From Leptospira soteropolitanensis (GTDB lineage: Bacteria; Spirochaetota; Leptospiria; Leptospirales; Leptospiraceae): DNA of 64,000 nt. Where the stretch lies: the NCBI RefSeq assembly GCF_026151655.1, contig NZ_JAMQPN010000001.1, positions 558,001-622,000 on the forward strand. Reading direction: 5' to 3'. The translations under genes and the position numbers were made by a program. The notes beneath the pieces were generated by a model that was not told the origin of the DNA, searched no databases, and saw only the letters and a program-made list of their open reading frames with translations. Of the stretch, positions 18,728 to 27,259 are shown piece by piece. Positions within the stretch are counted from its first letter, which is position 1; every line of letters begins with the position of its first letter.

Positions 18728-18975
18728 AAAAGCAAACTCTATTTGAGTCCATCCTTACATTGTAAAATTAACAAACATGAACTTTTCAAAATTTTTTTCT
18801 TAGTTTTAGTGATTTAGATTTCTGAAATGAAAGGATTTTGATAGAAGGGCTGCATTGGGAGGCGGGTTCAGTTCCCCTCCCTCAAATCGGGTGGGGTACT
18901 AATATTCTCCGGTCATAACTTTCCCAGCCAAAAAACCTTAGAAATCCCTTGACAGAGTGAAGACAAGATCACAAT
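18728..18975. other. Intergenic stretch before arsR
   Basis: No gene is seen. A GC-rich hairpin lies at 18857-18881 (GGGAG-gc-GGG, loop TTCAGTT, CCC-CTCCC), whose loop looks like a tRNA T-loop but without the rest of a tRNA. A TTGACA box at 18949-18954 is a good -35 for the ArsR operon; the matching -10 is poor. Confidence 0.5.
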
Positions 18976-18991
18976 TTAACCAAAAGGTTAA
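18976..18991. promoter_or_regulatory. Palindromic operator in front of the ArsR operon
   Basis: TTAACC-AAAA-GGTTAA, a perfect 6-bp inverted repeat located 8 bp before the ATG of the ArsR gene and 21 bp after a TTGACA box. It overlaps where the -10 and the ribosome binding site should be, as expected of a self-repressing ArsR regulator. Confidence 0.6.
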
Positions 18992-18999
18992 TTAGCTAT

Positions 19000-19365
19000 A
19001 TGGTTAAATTAAAGGATCCTGAGGAAACGCTTAATGCGACGTTTCAGGCATTGGCAGATCCGACTCGGCGAAAGATATTGATGCAATTGGTTTCTGGTGA
19101 AGCGACAGTCCTTCAGTTGGCAGAACCTTTTGAGATGAGTCTTCCCGGAATTTCCAAACACCTGAAAGTTCTAGAGAAGGCAGGACTCATTGAAAAAACC
19201 AAAACAGCACAGTATCGTCCATGCCGTTTGAAAGTAGAGGCTTTACAAGAAGCTAACCAATGGTTGGAACAATACAAAAAATTATGGGAAGAACGTTTGG
19301 ATCGTTTGGATGCCTATTTGAACGAACTACAAAAACAACAGCAGGATAAAACTAACAATGTTTAA
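19000..19365 (+). CDS. ArsR-family winged-helix repressor
   Basis: A 121-residue ArsR/SmtB-type regulator: FQALADPTRRKILMQLVSGE, then a recognition helix region LAEPFEMSLPGISKHLKVLEKAGLI and a wing. It lacks the Cys-containing metal motif of metal sensors, so it belongs to the group paired with SRPBCC/AHSA1 proteins. It overlaps the next gene by 8 bp. It probably represses its own operon (SRPBCC, MATE, DUF1801) through the palindrome just upstream. Confidence 0.93.
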   Translation: MVKLKDPEETLNATFQALADPTRRKILMQLVSGEATVLQLAEPFEMSLPGISKHLKVLEKAGLIEKTKTAQYRPCRLKVEALQEANQWLEQYKKLWEERLDRLDAYLNELQKQQQDKTNNV

Positions 19366-20320
19366 ATCAGATCCAATTTTTACTTTAGAAGAAAAAGTCG
19401 TTCGCATCGAACGAACGTTTGATGCTCCGATTCAGCTAGTTTGGGAAGTATGGACAAATCCATTACATATCGCAAAGTGGTGGGGACCCAAAGGATTTAC
19501 AAATCCTACAGTTGAATTTGATTTTCAAGTTGGTGGATCATATAGAATTGTTATGCGGTCACCAGAGGGAGTCGATTATCCAATTATTGGGAAATTTTTA
19601 GAAATCACACCTTTCCAAAGTTTTGTGATAAGTGATTTAGTGGATGAACATCCAGATGAATGGGTAAAAGAAGTTCAAAAAATGGCGGGAATTACTGGCG
19701 ACAGAGAGATTCTAAACTCTAAATTACGGGTATTGTTTGAGGAGTCTGATGGCAAAACCAAAGTGATTCTTCTTACAGAATTTGCAAATAATCAAATACG
19801 TGACGGCTTTGCGAATTCCGGAATGAAGGAAGGTTGGTCAGAGAGCTTTGAAAAATTGGAAGAAAATGCGTTACCGAAGGCTAATCAAATCTGTATCGAA
19901 AGAAAATTGAACCATCCACAAGAAATTGTATTTAAGGCATTTTCCAATCCGCTAACAATCAGTAATTGGTGGGGTCCCAATGGATTCAAAACTACTACGA
20001 AAACTATGGACTTCAAAGTAGGTGGGAAATGGATATTTACTATGGATGGACCAGATGGGACCATTTGGCCAAATACTATTGAATATAAAGAAATTAAAGA
20101 ATTCGATTATTTGGAATATATACATGGCTCCGGCGATAAAAATAAAAATGATGATTTTTTAGTGAACATAAATCTAATTGCTCTCGAAAAGAACCAGACA
20201 TTAGTAAAGTTGCAAATGACTTTTTCTGATACAAACGTTCGAAATGCAAAGTTAAAAATTGGTGCCATTGAAGGTGGAAAACAAACTCTTTCTCGACTAG
20301 GCCAATATTTGGAGAAATAA
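19358..20320 (+). CDS. Tandem SRPBCC (AHSA1-like) domain protein
   Basis: A 320-residue protein made of two AHSA1-like SRPBCC domains, about 10-170 and 178-320. Each begins with an RxxxxP..VFxAxxxP-type strand (RTFDAPIQLVWEVWTNP; RKLNHPQEIVFKAFSNP), followed by WWGPKGF or WWGPNGF and a VGGxWxxxM strand. The fold makes a deep cavity for hydrophobic ligands. ArsR regulators are often encoded next to single-domain AHSA1 proteins; here two are fused. It sits between the regulator and a MATE exporter, so it may bind the same compound, which is inference. Confidence 0.9.
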   Translation: MFKSDPIFTLEEKVVRIERTFDAPIQLVWEVWTNPLHIAKWWGPKGFTNPTVEFDFQVGGSYRIVMRSPEGVDYPIIGKFLEITPFQSFVISDLVDEHPDEWVKEVQKMAGITGDREILNSKLRVLFEESDGKTKVILLTEFANNQIRDGFANSGMKEGWSESFEKLEENALPKANQICIERKLNHPQEIVFKAFSNPLTISNWWGPNGFKTTTKTMDFKVGGKWIFTMDGPDGTIWPNTIEYKEIKEFDYLEYIHGSGDKNKNDDFLVNINLIALEKNQTLVKLQMTFSDTNVRNAKLKIGAIEGGKQTLSRLGQYLEK

Positions 20321-20323
20321 AAC

Positions 20324-21715
20324 ATGACAAGCGCTAGTTTGTGGGAAGATTTAAAAAAGGCTCTTGCGGGTTCCGAAGAAGACTATACTGAAGTAAGCAT
20401 AAGAAAGGCTGTCTTTTTACTCTCTGTTCCGATGGTTTTGGAACTTGTATTAGAATCTGTTTTTGCTGTTGTAGATATTTATTTTGTAGGATCCTTGGGT
20501 GCCTCCGCCATTGCAACCGTTGGGCTTACGGAAACATACTTATTTCTTTTGTATTCCGTTGCAATGGGACTATCTTTTTCTGTGACAGCAATTATTGCCC
20601 GACGCATTGGTGAAAAAGAAAAAGATAAGGCAGGTATAGCTGCCATTCAATCCATTTGGATCGCTATTTTAGCCTCAGTTCCTTTTGCAATTGCAGGAAT
20701 ATTTTTTTCGAAAGAACTACTTTCTCTCATGGGTGGTGACGAGTGGGTGTTAAATGAAGGTTATCACTATATGCAATGGATGTTAGGTGGTAACATCGTA
20801 ATTGTCCTTCTTTTTCTTATTAATGCAGTTTTCCGTGGGGCAGGTGATGCCGCAATATCTATGAGGGTTTTGTGGATTTCCAATGGTTTAAATATCATTT
20901 TAGATCCAATTTTTATCTTTGGATGGGGACCTATTCCTGCCTATGGAATCACTGGGGCTGCTATTGCCACCAACTTAGGTCGTGGGATTGGAGTCCTTTT
21001 CCAGTTATGGTTGTTATTTAAAGGAGGAAAACATATTAAGATTTTTGCTTCCCATCTGAAAATTGAATGGGATACCATTCGCGGCATTTTAAAAACATCA
21101 CTCGGTGGGATAGGACAAATGATTGTTGGTATGACCTCGTGGATATTCATCATGAGAATTCTTTCTGAGTTTGGAAGTCAGACCGTTGCAGGAGCTACGA
21201 TTGCACTTCGAACTATGATGTTTACTATGATGCCATCTTGGGGTATGTCAAACGCAGTTGCAACGTTAGTTGGTCAAAACTTAGGAGCCGGAAAACCGGA
21301 TCGAGCAGAACAATCTGTTTGGTATACTGGATTTTGTAATATGGGATATTTGATTTTAGTATCCATCATCTATTTCTTCTGGAGCGAAAATTTAATTTCT
21401 ATATTTACTGAGGATCCAGAAGTCATAAAAATTGGAGGACAATGGTTGCAAATCGTCTCTTATTCTTACTTTATTTATGCATGGTGGATGGCCGCCGGAC
21501 AGGCGTTTAATGGCGCTGGTGATACAATAACACCTACTAAAATCAATATTGTTTTCTTTTGGGTCATTCAGATTCCCTTAGCTTATCTTTTAGGAAAATA
21601 TTTTTCATTCGGATCCACTGGAGTCTTTTGGTCCATTATGATTTCGGAATCTTCTGTTGGTGTATTTACTCTTTGGTTGTTTACTAAAGGGCATTGGAAA
21701 CAAAGCAAAGTGTAG
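20324..21715 (+). CDS. MATE-family multidrug/Na+ antiporter
   Basis: A 463-residue inner-membrane exporter with about twelve hydrophobic helices in two MatE halves. Features include PMVLELVLESVFAVVDIYFVG, ALRTMMFTMMP and VGQNLGAGKPDRAE, all typical of NorM/DinF-type proteins, which export cationic or aromatic compounds using Na+ or H+ gradients. The gene starts 3 bp after the SRPBCC gene, with GGAG upstream, and is part of the ArsR operon. The substrate is not known. Confidence 0.94.
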   Translation: MTSASLWEDLKKALAGSEEDYTEVSIRKAVFLLSVPMVLELVLESVFAVVDIYFVGSLGASAIATVGLTETYLFLLYSVAMGLSFSVTAIIARRIGEKEKDKAGIAAIQSIWIAILASVPFAIAGIFFSKELLSLMGGDEWVLNEGYHYMQWMLGGNIVIVLLFLINAVFRGAGDAAISMRVLWISNGLNIILDPIFIFGWGPIPAYGITGAAIATNLGRGIGVLFQLWLLFKGGKHIKIFASHLKIEWDTIRGILKTSLGGIGQMIVGMTSWIFIMRILSEFGSQTVAGATIALRTMMFTMMPSWGMSNAVATLVGQNLGAGKPDRAEQSVWYTGFCNMGYLILVSIIYFFWSENLISIFTEDPEVIKIGGQWLQIVSYSYFIYAWWMAAGQAFNGAGDTITPTKINIVFFWVIQIPLAYLLGKYFSFGSTGVFWSIMISESSVGVFTLWLFTKGHWKQSKV

Positions 21716-21738
21716 AAATAATATTGTAGGGACATATT

Positions 21739-22161
21739 ATGAAAACCAATATAACAAAGTCGATAGATGAATATATTCAAAACTTTCCGGAAGAAGTACA
21801 ATCAGTTCTTCAGAAGATCAGAAAAACCATCCAGAAAGAAGCACCAGAGGCTACGGAAACAATTAGTTATGCAATTCCGACATTTGTACAAAATGGCAAT
21901 TTATTACATTTTGCAGCTTTTTCTAAACATATAGGTTTTTATGCACTTCCTTCAGGTAACCAGGCTTTTCAAAAAGAGATTTCAAGGTATAAATCTGGTA
22001 AAGGTTCTATTCAATTTCCGTTGAATGAACCTATACCTTATCCTTTGATCAAAAAAATTGTAAAATTTCGAGTGGCAGAAAATCTAGAAAAAACAAAGAA
22101 AAAAGTTTCGAAAAAAAAGAGCCCCATTCAAAAAAAAAAATCTAAACCAAATCGTAAATGA
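21739..22161 (+). CDS. DUF1801 (YdhG-like) protein with Lys-rich tail
   Basis: A 140-residue member of the DUF1801/YdhG family: DEYIQNFPEEVQSVLQKIRKTI at the start, then ATETISYAIPTF, HFAAFSKHIGFYALPSG and SGKGSIQFPLNEPIP. Members resemble frataxin-like folds and have been linked to iron handling, but the biochemical role is unsettled. From residue 112 the tail is rich in Lys with no fold signal. It lies 23 bp after the MATE gene with a weak ribosome site, and probably belongs to the same operon. Confidence 0.88.
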   Translation: MKTNITKSIDEYIQNFPEEVQSVLQKIRKTIQKEAPEATETISYAIPTFVQNGNLLHFAAFSKHIGFYALPSGNQAFQKEISRYKSGKGSIQFPLNEPIPYPLIKKIVKFRVAENLEKTKKKVSKKKSPIQKKKSKPNRK

Positions 22162-22305
22162 AGAGATGTTATTTCTTCGATACTATTACTTTCTTTTCTA
22201 ACAAAAATAAATTTTGTGTAGTAGTCTGTTTATAATAGATTTCAATTAGGAAGACTTGACTAATTAAAAAATCAAGCCACATGTTTTTCTGAATGGAGAT
22301 CATAG

Positions 22306-23100
22306 ATGGAGTTTGAAACAAATAGTAGACTTTATTTATGGAACAGTCGAGTAATGTTTGCAACTAACAATATGCAAACAGATTTTCACTCGCATTATGC
22401 TGCAACCCTTGCAGTCTCATTAGAAAAAAACATTACTATTGAAACTAATTTAGGTAAAGAGGAATATCGTGTTGCTCTCGTTGGTCCAAACACATATCAT
22501 AGAACCATTTCTCCTGGAGTAGAGATGGTGGCACTATTGATCGATCCAGAAACGTATGAATTTGGATCCATTTCAGAATCCGTATCTCCTGGAGAAGTAA
22601 AAAGGTTAGATATAAAAAAATTCGCACCGTTACTAGATTCACTTTGGTCATTGTATTATGGAAATTTAGATGATCAGGAAGCTACTCAACTTCAACTCAA
22701 TTTACTTCGGACTGTCTATCCATTTGAAAAATTAAATACCACAATTGATCCGAGAATTGAAAAGATTGCAAAAAGAATTCGATTGGAAATTCCAAATAGC
22801 ATTAAGATGAAAGAAATAGGTAAAGATTTTTCTATTTCAGAAGATAGATTGATCCGGTTGTTCAAAGAAAATTTAGGAATTCCATTGAGAAGGTATCTGC
22901 TATGGGTTCGAATATTACGAGCGACAAAAGAATTGAAAGCAGGAAAAAATTTAACAGAGGCTGCGCACGAAGCTGGTTTTTCTGACTCGGCTCATTTTTC
23001 TAGAACATTCAAAGAAAATTTCGGATTTATACCATCGTTATTTTTTGGACATTTAAAAACTGCAGAAGTTCGATTTTGCGAACCTAATGAAAATCTGTAA
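22306..23100 (+). CDS. AraC-family transcriptional regulator
   Basis: A 264-residue regulator. The first 150 residues form a cupin-like sensing domain with an early HSHYAATLAVSLE segment. The C-terminal AraC DNA-binding domain has both helix-turn-helix motifs: MKEIGKDFSISEDRLIRLFK and LTEAAHEAGFSDSAHFSRTF, followed by FGFIPS. GGAG lies nine bases before the ATG. It is a single gene, and its targets and inducer are unknown; the M24/lipoprotein operon just downstream is one candidate. Confidence 0.93.
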   Translation: MEFETNSRLYLWNSRVMFATNNMQTDFHSHYAATLAVSLEKNITIETNLGKEEYRVALVGPNTYHRTISPGVEMVALLIDPETYEFGSISESVSPGEVKRLDIKKFAPLLDSLWSLYYGNLDDQEATQLQLNLLRTVYPFEKLNTTIDPRIEKIAKRIRLEIPNSIKMKEIGKDFSISEDRLIRLFKENLGIPLRRYLLWVRILRATKELKAGKNLTEAAHEAGFSDSAHFSRTFKENFGFIPSLFFGHLKTAEVRFCEPNENL

Positions 23101-23185
23101 TAAATCTTAAAAATACCGGAATCATTCAAGCACAGTTCCTTATATTTTGTTATCCTCTATTTTCTAACAAGGATATGAGAAGCTG

Positions 23186-24076
23186 ATGCCCCTAACCAAT
23201 GAAAGAGGATTATTATCAAAATTATCCTCAAAATTTTCAAAACTAAATTCTGAATCGATCAAAACTCCTTCTATTGAAGAAAAGTTAGGATTTCTAAAAG
23301 CTCAAAAACTGGCTTATGAATGTGTTACGACTATCGAGAAGGAAATGAAACCAGGTTGGACTGAAAAACAAACAGCAAAACGTATGGATGAATTTTTGCG
23401 TGACCACGGTGTGAAAGTTTTTTTACATAGGCCCTTTGCTTGGTTTGGCGAACATGCTAGGTTTGATGGATACAAACGTTTTACTCAATTTCATCCTGGC
23501 AAAAAAAAATTAACGGAAGATGAATCATTTATATTAGATGTATCTCCAGTTGTTGATGGTTACATCGGTGACATTGGTTACTCATCTTCGTTAACTAAAA
23601 ATCAAGAACTCGACAAAGGTATGGATTATTTATTACACCTTCGAGAAGAAATCCCAAAATATTTTAATTCAAAAATGTCTTCTTCTGAAATTTGGTGGAA
23701 GATAGATGCGGATGCAAAAAAGTCCGGATTTGATAACGTACATTCTTTGTATCCATTTGCCGTTCTTGGCCACCGTGTGTATAAAGTAAACCTTCCTAAC
23801 ATTTCATTTCCTTTATTACCGATAAGTTTTGCAAGTTGGTTTAGCATACAAGGGTCTTACGAATTTTTATCTCATAAGGTTTTGCCTGAATTATTAACAC
23901 CGGACCACGAAGGAAACAAAGTCGGATTATGGGCCATTGAACCTCACCTTGGACGAGGAAAAACTGGATTTAAGTTTGAAGAAATACTCGTTGTGGAAGA
24001 GGACAAAGCCTATTGGTTAGACGATGATGTTCCTCATGTAAAAAAATATCTAACTCAAAGTATTAAGGCAATTTAA
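23186..24076 (+). CDS. M24-family metallopeptidase (aminopeptidase P-like)
   Basis: A 296-residue pita-bread-fold protein. The five metal ligands of the M24 family can be found in order: Asp in ILDVSP, Asp in GDIGYSSSL, His in VLGHRVYKVN, Glu in WAIEPHLG and Glu in KFEEILVV. The gap between the third and fourth ligands is long and hydrophobic. It may be an aminopeptidase, creatinase-like enzyme or non-peptidase relative. No signal peptide. Its stop codon overlaps the ATG of the following propeller lipoprotein by 1 bp, so the two are co-translated. Confidence 0.85.
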   Translation: MPLTNERGLLSKLSSKFSKLNSESIKTPSIEEKLGFLKAQKLAYECVTTIEKEMKPGWTEKQTAKRMDEFLRDHGVKVFLHRPFAWFGEHARFDGYKRFTQFHPGKKKLTEDESFILDVSPVVDGYIGDIGYSSSLTKNQELDKGMDYLLHLREEIPKYFNSKMSSSEIWWKIDADAKKSGFDNVHSLYPFAVLGHRVYKVNLPNISFPLLPISFASWFSIQGSYEFLSHKVLPELLTPDHEGNKVGLWAIEPHLGRGKTGFKFEEILVVEEDKAYWLDDDVPHVKKYLTQSIKAI

Positions 24077-25323
24077 TGAAAGTTATCAGTCTAAATTCAA
24101 TAATTTTGATCTTACTGTTATTCCTTTCTTGTAATACAAGCAACATTAAGATTGGAAAAGCATATAAACTGGGAGAAGTTCCTGAATCAGTTTTGAAAGT
24201 AAGTAAACCAGATCCTTTTTTAACTCATCTAAATACAAACATGGAGGACTTACCTGGACATGATGACTTAATTTTTGACAATAAAGATCAAATAGCTTTT
24301 GCATCGGGGATGGATGGATGGATTTGGAAATTAGATTTTAAAACTAATACAGCGTTAGCTTGGGTCAAACCTCCTGTGAATCCTGCAGGCTTGCAGTTTT
24401 CTAATAAAAAGAACGAATCTATTTTGGTTTGCGCTTCGAAACTTGGAGGAGTGAGTTATGAAGAAACAAAGCAGGTTGGATTGTATGAAGTGAATATCAA
24501 ATCAAAAAAAGTAGTACCACTTCTATTGTACCTGCCAAAAACTGATCCGTCAGATTTTGAAATTGTGTATTCCGAAGCAAAACGTCCGACTTTTGCAATA
24601 AAAACTCTAAACGACTCAAACGCACGGCCCTTTTCCCTTTGTAATGATCTCGCAGTTTCGGAGGATGGAAATCGAATCTATCTTTCTGAACCCTTTGAAA
24701 GATCGGATGCTGCAATGGGAAGTGGGGCTGTTCCAGAGGCGATAGGACTTTATCCTCATGGTAAACTTTGGATGTTTGATAGAAAACAAAACACAATTTC
24801 TCTTATTATGAGTGGGTTTACCTTTGTAGATGGAATTATCATCGCTGATCATTCTAATTTTAAAGAGGAATCTGTAATCATTACAGAAACAACAAAGTTT
24901 AGAATCATCAAAGCAAATATTAGTGGGAAAAAAGAAGGTTCCTTTGAAGTTTTATTAGAAAATCTTCCGGGACTTGCAGATGGATTAGAGCGAGACAATC
25001 AGGGAAGAATTTGGGTCGGGATCATTAAACCTAGATCTGGTCTTGTAAATATGATCCATAACAATCCTTGGCTAAAACCTTTTTTGTTATCTCTTCCGCA
25101 GCGTTTGTTGCCAATAGCAAAAAAAACAGGAATCCTTGTCTTAAAACCAGATGGGAAAACTCCTTTATATTACTCGATGCATGATGGATCCAAAATAAAA
25201 GATATTTCTGTAGTTGTGCCAAACCTTGATACTCTATATTTTCCATCTTTTGATACTTCCTCAAGAGGATTGTATTCAATGCCGATATCTAGCATTTTGT
25301 TAGGTGAATCTTCTAATGATTAA
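24076..25323 (+). CDS. SMP-30/strictosidine-synthase-like propeller lipoprotein A
   Basis: A 415-residue lipoprotein with signal LLLFLSC (lipid Cys19). The rest reads as a six-bladed calcium propeller of the SMP-30/gluconolactonase/strictosidine-synthase-like class: GHDDLIFDNKDQIAFASGMDGWIWK near the N-terminus, LCNDLAVSEDGNRIYLSEP in the middle, and GLADGLERDNQGRIWVG near the C-terminus. Such proteins hydrolyse lactones or esters or act as carriers. It is paralogous to the next gene along its whole length and overlaps it by 8 bp. Location is periplasmic face or outer membrane. Confidence 0.85.
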   Translation: MKVISLNSIILILLLFLSCNTSNIKIGKAYKLGEVPESVLKVSKPDPFLTHLNTNMEDLPGHDDLIFDNKDQIAFASGMDGWIWKLDFKTNTALAWVKPPVNPAGLQFSNKKNESILVCASKLGGVSYEETKQVGLYEVNIKSKKVVPLLLYLPKTDPSDFEIVYSEAKRPTFAIKTLNDSNARPFSLCNDLAVSEDGNRIYLSEPFERSDAAMGSGAVPEAIGLYPHGKLWMFDRKQNTISLIMSGFTFVDGIIIADHSNFKEESVIITETTKFRIIKANISGKKEGSFEVLLENLPGLADGLERDNQGRIWVGIIKPRSGLVNMIHNNPWLKPFLLSLPQRLLPIAKKTGILVLKPDGKTPLYYSMHDGSKIKDISVVVPNLDTLYFPSFDTSSRGLYSMPISSILLGESSND

Positions 25324-26602
25324 GATACTAAATCAATCTTTTACTAAAAATCTTAAACTAATCTCGTTTCATTCATTAGGTTTGTTGTTTGTTTTAATTT
25401 CATGTCGAACACCTGAAGAAATTTTCAAAAATCAAATTAAGGAACCTGTCGATTTACCTTATCATTCTGAGATAAATTTTATCAAGTCAGAAGGAGATCC
25501 CATCAAACAAAATGTAACAATAAGTGGGTCTACTTTACCAGCGCAAGATGAGATCTTATTACAAGAAGATTTAGGAAGAGCATTTGTTGCTTCGATTGAT
25601 GGTTGGATTTGGAAAGTTGATTTGAGTAATAATCAAGCAGAACCATTGATCAAAACTCCGCTTTTACCAGGAGGGATGGTTTTTCATCCAAAAAATAAAG
25701 ATATCATTTATATGTGCCTGTCTCGTGGAAAAGAACATGCGACGAACACCTCTGCAGTACCAGGAATTTACGAACTCACTATTTCTAAGAAAGAATTACG
25801 AAAAATAGGTAGTCGGGTTCCTTTAGTGGATAAAACCAAAGAACCTTCAGATGGTCATATTGGAATCTTTTTTGCGAAAGGTAAAGAGACAAAAATACCT
25901 ATTTCAAAATTAAATGAAATTAACAGTCGTAATGTGGAAAAGGCGGATGATCTAGCCATTAGTAGGGATGGTGAGAGAATTTATTTTACAGAACCTTACG
26001 ATCATCCTAATGCAATCCTTGGAGTGAGTATTCAATCTAAACAAGAAGTTCTCACGCTTGGGCGGAATGGTCATCTTTGGAAATATGATTTAAAAGATAA
26101 CACTGTAAGTTTAATGGCATACCAATACACTTATTTAGACGGTATTTTATTAGAATATTCCAACGGAGACTTTGAGTCCTCGATTCTTCTGAATGAATTA
26201 TCTAAATCGAGACTTATCCGTTTGCACCTAATGGGAGATAAAGAAGGAAAAGATGAAATAGTCATTGACGGTCTACCTGGATTTCCTGATGGAATGGACA
26301 GAGATTCAAAAGGTCGCATTTGGATAGCAATCCCAGTGGAGCGATCCAAACTAATCACTTGGTTACACAAACATCCATTTTGGAAACGACTAGTCCTCTA
26401 CATACCAGAATCTTTACAACCAGTATCTAAAAAAACTGGGCTACTTGCTCTTTCACCTAACGGAAGTAACCCATTGTATTTTGCTATGCATGACGGAAGT
26501 TTATTTTTCCTATATAATCGTGGTTGTTTCTGGAAAAGAAAAATTATATCTAGCGGTATACCAAGATGGTTTCAAGGGATTTGTTACAATGCCATATCCT
26601 AA
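25316..26602 (+). CDS. SMP-30/strictosidine-synthase-like propeller lipoprotein B
   Basis: A 428-residue paralogue of the preceding gene. Lipobox VLISC (Cys30). Blades match in order: AQDEILLQEDLGRAFVAS then IDGWIWKVD, KADDLAISRDGERIYFTEPY, TYLDGILLE, GLPGFPDGMDRDSKGRIWIA. The best start is the ATG at 25316, with AGGTGA eight bases upstream; a GTG at 25304 is less likely. Two tandem diverged copies suggest either a heteromeric complex or different substrates. It is the last gene of the three-gene operon. Confidence 0.85.
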   Translation: MIKILNQSFTKNLKLISFHSLGLLFVLISCRTPEEIFKNQIKEPVDLPYHSEINFIKSEGDPIKQNVTISGSTLPAQDEILLQEDLGRAFVASIDGWIWKVDLSNNQAEPLIKTPLLPGGMVFHPKNKDIIYMCLSRGKEHATNTSAVPGIYELTISKKELRKIGSRVPLVDKTKEPSDGHIGIFFAKGKETKIPISKLNEINSRNVEKADDLAISRDGERIYFTEPYDHPNAILGVSIQSKQEVLTLGRNGHLWKYDLKDNTVSLMAYQYTYLDGILLEYSNGDFESSILLNELSKSRLIRLHLMGDKEGKDEIVIDGLPGFPDGMDRDSKGRIWIAIPVERSKLITWLHKHPFWKRLVLYIPESLQPVSKKTGLLALSPNGSNPLYFAMHDGSLFFLYNRGCFWKRKIISSGIPRWFQGICYNAIS

Positions 26603-27105
26603 CAATCTTTAGCTGATAAATTGGGGCGCCTCGCAACTAATACAATATTTAACAAATATCTATGAGGCGATCCCGCTCTTCGTTCCAATCTTTCCCTTTG
26701 GGAAAGGATTTCCACTGCGATCGGTGGCGCAGGGACTAATTCACAACTTCCCAAGCCCAACGCTTCGAAGGCGCGGCGTCGCTCTTGATTCGCCATCCAG
26801 GCTTACTTACTGAAACATTCGTTTCCTATGGGTCATCCCTGTTTCAAGTCGCGCCACTGTTCTATTTGATCGATAGGAAGATAAGGATTGGTTGGAAAGT
26901 TTGTCATGCGGGCGAAGGGACTCGCCCTCTCCGCTGTTCGGACATCCTGTCCTCACCGCGCTCCGAGTCACGGCGTCGCTCGTCGAAAGCCATCGTGGCT
27001 TTCTTTCTGAAATAGTCGTTCCCTATGGGTCACTCCTATTTCAGGTCGCGACACTGTTCGAGCCAATGGATCTTGAATGTTGATTGATTTTTGAAAAGAT
27101 TGTCA
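26603..27105. repeat. Non-coding block with a two-copy ~198-bp duplication and tRNA fragments
   Basis: No gene is seen in about 500 bp. Two imperfect copies are offset by 197-199 bp: CGGCGTCGCTC at 26774 and 26971, CTATGGGTCA at 26826 and 27023, TGTCATGCGGGCGAAGGG at 26902 and 27101. The last phrase in the second copy is the 3' end of the intact tRNA-Gly, so the first copy holds a broken tRNA-Gly 3' end (26902-26930). GGTGGCGCAGGGACT at 26723 resembles another tRNA tail. Hairpins lie at CTTTCCC/GGGAAAG (near 26690) and 26985-27003. Confidence 0.7.
26985..27003 (+). terminator. Terminator-like hairpin in the duplicated block
   Basis: GAAAGCC-ATCGT-GGCTTTC, a perfect 7-bp stem followed by TTTCT. 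It could end transcription from the propeller lipoprotein operon, about 380 bp upstream, though it lies inside repeat DNA. Confidence 0.4.
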
Positions 27106-27176
27106 TGCGGGCGAAGGGGCTCGAACCCTCGCCAGAAGCTTGGAAGGCTGCTGTGCTACCGTTACACCACACCCGC
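27106..27176 (-). tRNA. tRNA-Gly (anticodon UCC)
   Basis: A 71-nt cloverleaf on the minus strand. Acceptor GCGGGTG pairs with CGCCCGC (one G-T pair), D-arm GTGT/GCAC, anticodon loop CTTCCAA giving UCC, T-arm GAGGG-TTCGAGC-CCCTT, discriminator A. The anticodon stem has one C-T mismatch. CCA is not encoded. A TTGACC box (27211-27216) and TACATA/TATGTA box (27186-27191) on the minus strand are a possible promoter with a long 19-bp spacer. The 3' end is partly repeated 199 bp further downstream. Confidence 0.93.
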
Positions 27177-27259
27177 GACAGTAAATACATAGTTTTGGTT
27201 GGGGGTAAAGGGTCAATGATTTTTGGTTCCAGAAAGTGTGGTAGGAAGAAAATGAGACA

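Noticed and set aside
18857..18881. A tRNA gene at the T-loop-like hairpin
   Set aside because: No acceptor, D or anticodon arm can be found around it.
26902..26930. A second tRNA-Gly gene
   Set aside because: Only the 3' third is present, with bases missing in the T-arm; the anticodon arm is absent.
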